Below are positions 62,303 through 64,000 of a stretch of DNA of 64,000 nucleotides, one piece after another (positions within the stretch are counted from its first letter, which is position 1; each line of letters begins with the position of its first letter). A model generated the notes under the pieces. That model saw nothing but the letters and a program-made list of their open reading frames with translations, did not search any database and was not told where the DNA came from. Source of the stretch: Bacteroidota bacterium. Lineage in GTDB: Bacteria > Bacteroidota > Bacteroidia > Bacteroidales > Lentimicrobiaceae. Position numbers and translations under genes: made by a program. Where the stretch lies: positions 8,559 to 72,558 of the forward strand of contig JAEYSM010000052.1 in NCBI GenBank assembly GCA_023434665.1, in the 5' to 3' direction.

Positions 62303-63997
62303 ATGGCAACAATAAGAAAACCTCGAACAAAAAACTTGATTGAATCAGATGAAGATAAGTTGATTCAAATTCCTGAGAAAAAAAAGAGACAAACGTCTGA
62401 TCATAACGAAAGCAAGAAAAAGAAAGAATCTCTAACGGATGGTATGGTAGCAGATAAAGACCAGATTGCCCTGAAAACGATAGAGACCAGGAAAATAATT
62501 AAATTCAAAGGCAAGGATACGGAAGAAAAGGCTAAACCTGAAAAGTCAAAGCCAGATAGGGAAGAAGATGAAATAAAGACTACTGATAAAGAAAAGTCGA
62601 AAAAAGAGTTAAAGTCCAAGACTAAAAAAGATCCAGCTGCGAAATCAAAATCGGTCAGTGTCCAAATCAAATCAAGTTTGGACAGAAAGATTTTTGTCCT
62701 CGATACTTCCGTTATACTTTATAATCATAATTGTATTAAAACCTTTGATGATAACGATGTTGCACTTCCGATAACTGTATTGGAGGAACTCGATAATTTT
62801 AAAAAGGGTAACGATAATATTAATTTCGAAGCCAGGGAGTTTATCAGGATTATTGACCGAATGTCAGAGCATGCGACTCTTACTGACTGGATTCCCCTTG
62901 AGAAAGCAAAGGGTGGAAAGTTCAAGGTAATCATGAATGAACGCAGTATGCTGGATGCAAGGCTAATATTTGATGATAATAAACCCGATCACAGAATTTT
63001 AAATGCCGCACTTTCGCTCTCTCAGGAATTTCCCGAAAGAAAAGTAGTGCTTGTCAGTAAAGACATAAATCTTCGTCTTAAAGCCAAATCCCTCAACATT
63101 ACTGCAGAAGATTACCTCACAGGTAAGATTAAAAACGTTGAAGGTTTATATACCGGAATAGCACATGTTTCGGGTCTCCCTTCAAGTGTTATAGACAAAT
63201 TATACAAACAAGGATGGTGTAAACCTAAAGACATCGGCTATAAGAATCCTACACCTAATCTTTATTTTATTCTAAAAAATACCAACAATTCGGCACTTGC
63301 ATATTATAATGCAATCACTGAGAGGATAGAAAGAATAGAAAAACGTACAGCTTTCCGAATCGTACCAAGAAATGCTGAACAAGTTTTTGCAATGCATGCA
63401 GTTCTCAATCCTGATGTTAAACTAGTGACATTACAAGGTGTCGCCGGAACCGGGAAAACATTGATAGCGCTTGCATCAGCTCTCGAGCAAAAACGCAACT
63501 TTAAACAGGTGTTCCTGGCACGACCTGTTGTGCCTCTCAGCAACAAGGATCTTGGATTCCTTCCCGGAGATATTAAATCGAAGATGAATCCTTATATGGA
63601 ACCATTGAATGACAATTTGAAATTTATTCAAAGTCAGTATAGTGAAAAGGATAAGGAATTTAAAAACATAACAGATTCGCTGGAAAATGAAAAATTAGTG
63701 GTTCAACCCCTGGCATATATAAGAGGAAGGAGTATTTCAAATGTGTGTTTCATTGTTGATGAAGCTCAAAATTTAACTCCTCATGAGATCAAAACTATTA
63801 TTACACGCGCAGGTCAAAATACCAAAATCATCTTTACCGGTGACATTTATCAGATTGATACACCCTATCTGGATGCCCAAAGTAACGGTTTGTCTTATTT
63901 GATTGATAAAATAAAGCATCATGCTATATATGCTCACGTTAGGCTGGAAAAAGGAGAAAGATCTGAACTTGCAAATCTGGCTAATGATTTGCTTTAA
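62303..63997 (+). CDS. PIN domain-PhoH family ATPase with charged N-terminal extension
   Basis: A 564-residue PhoH-family protein. Residues about 1-125 are disordered and rich in Lys/Glu/Ser. A PIN nuclease-like domain (about 128-275; KIFVLDTSVILYN, LDARL and SKDINLRLKAK) follows, with its acidic residues in place. Then a PhoH P-loop ATPase (about 355-560; QGVAGTGKTLIA, ARPVVPL, FIVDEAQNLTPHE and FTGDIYQID). The PIN-PhoH pairing is known from PhoH2/YlaK-type RNA helicase-nucleases. It is complete; the stop is 3 bases before the window end. Confidence 0.9.
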   Translation: MATIRKPRTKNLIESDEDKLIQIPEKKKRQTSDHNESKKKKESLTDGMVADKDQIALKTIETRKIIKFKGKDTEEKAKPEKSKPDREEDEIKTTDKEKSKKELKSKTKKDPAAKSKSVSVQIKSSLDRKIFVLDTSVILYNHNCIKTFDDNDVALPITVLEELDNFKKGNDNINFEAREFIRIIDRMSEHATLTDWIPLEKAKGGKFKVIMNERSMLDARLIFDDNKPDHRILNAALSLSQEFPERKVVLVSKDINLRLKAKSLNITAEDYLTGKIKNVEGLYTGIAHVSGLPSSVIDKLYKQGWCKPKDIGYKNPTPNLYFILKNTNNSALAYYNAITERIERIEKRTAFRIVPRNAEQVFAMHAVLNPDVKLVTLQGVAGTGKTLIALASALEQKRNFKQVFLARPVVPLSNKDLGFLPGDIKSKMNPYMEPLNDNLKFIQSQYSEKDKEFKNITDSLENEKLVVQPLAYIRGRSISNVCFIVDEAQNLTPHEIKTIITRAGQNTKIIFTGDIYQIDTPYLDAQSNGLSYLIDKIKHHAIYAHVRLEKGERSELANLANDLL

Positions 63998-64000
63998 TCA

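Overview
The window looks like chromosomal DNA of an anaerobic or facultative member of the Bacteroidota, probably a Bacteroidales/Marinilabiliales-type environmental lineage. The evidence is: moderately low GC; C-terminal sorting domains of the type IX secretion system (T9SS) on six neighbouring secreted proteins; carboxypeptidase-regulatory-domain TonB receptors; promoter boxes of the Bacteroidota type (TAnnTTTG); and a Hyf/Ehr-type membrane complex. No rRNA, tRNA, CRISPR array or insertion sequence was recognised.

Layout. 1-6181 (+): the end of a six-gene operon for a membrane complex of the energy-converting hydrogenase family (HyfB, C, E, F, G and I-like). Its catalytic subunits have lost the Ni ligands and the ligands of the proximal Fe-S cluster. 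6194-14079: ordinary genes (TonB-type receptor, orphan protein, Dcp peptidase, EcsC protein, MFS permease). 14220-19487 (+): an Omp85-type barrel, then a likely copper cassette: small Cys-bearing membrane protein, DUF134 regulator, OprC-like copper TonB receptor and MbnP-family lipoprotein. The cassette has a textbook promoter packed with two palindromes.

19681-41817 (-): a 22-kb block of T9SS clients: a peptidylarginine-deiminase (PPAD) homologue, a subtilisin, three gingipain-family (C25) proteases and an Asp-box propeller protein. Embedded in it is a histidine kinase/NtrC-type regulator pair. A sigma-54-like promoter and an 8-bp inverted repeat lie between the regulator and the RgpB-like gingipain. 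A membrane AraC-type regulator follows at 42143.

43609-55848 (+): the most unusual part, a compact run of nine genes. It encodes a multi-zinc-ribbon protein, a 1146-residue membrane Ser/Thr kinase with a tail of DKTxR repeats, a four-module CbxX-type AAA+ protein with an N-terminal zinc ribbon, a zinc-ribbon/FHA protein, a PP2C phosphatase, a membrane SH3-like/zinc-ribbon protein, two unrecognised proteins and an SMI1/KNR4 (SUKH) protein. Together these form a complete write-read-erase Thr-phosphorylation circuit attached to an AAA+ remodeller. I do not recognise it as any named system.

55863-63997: housekeeping-type genes (ROK kinase/regulator, DNA polymerase I, small zinc-finger protein, a frameshifted tiny basic ORF, ChaB, two tail-less SSB paralogues and a PIN-PhoH ATPase).
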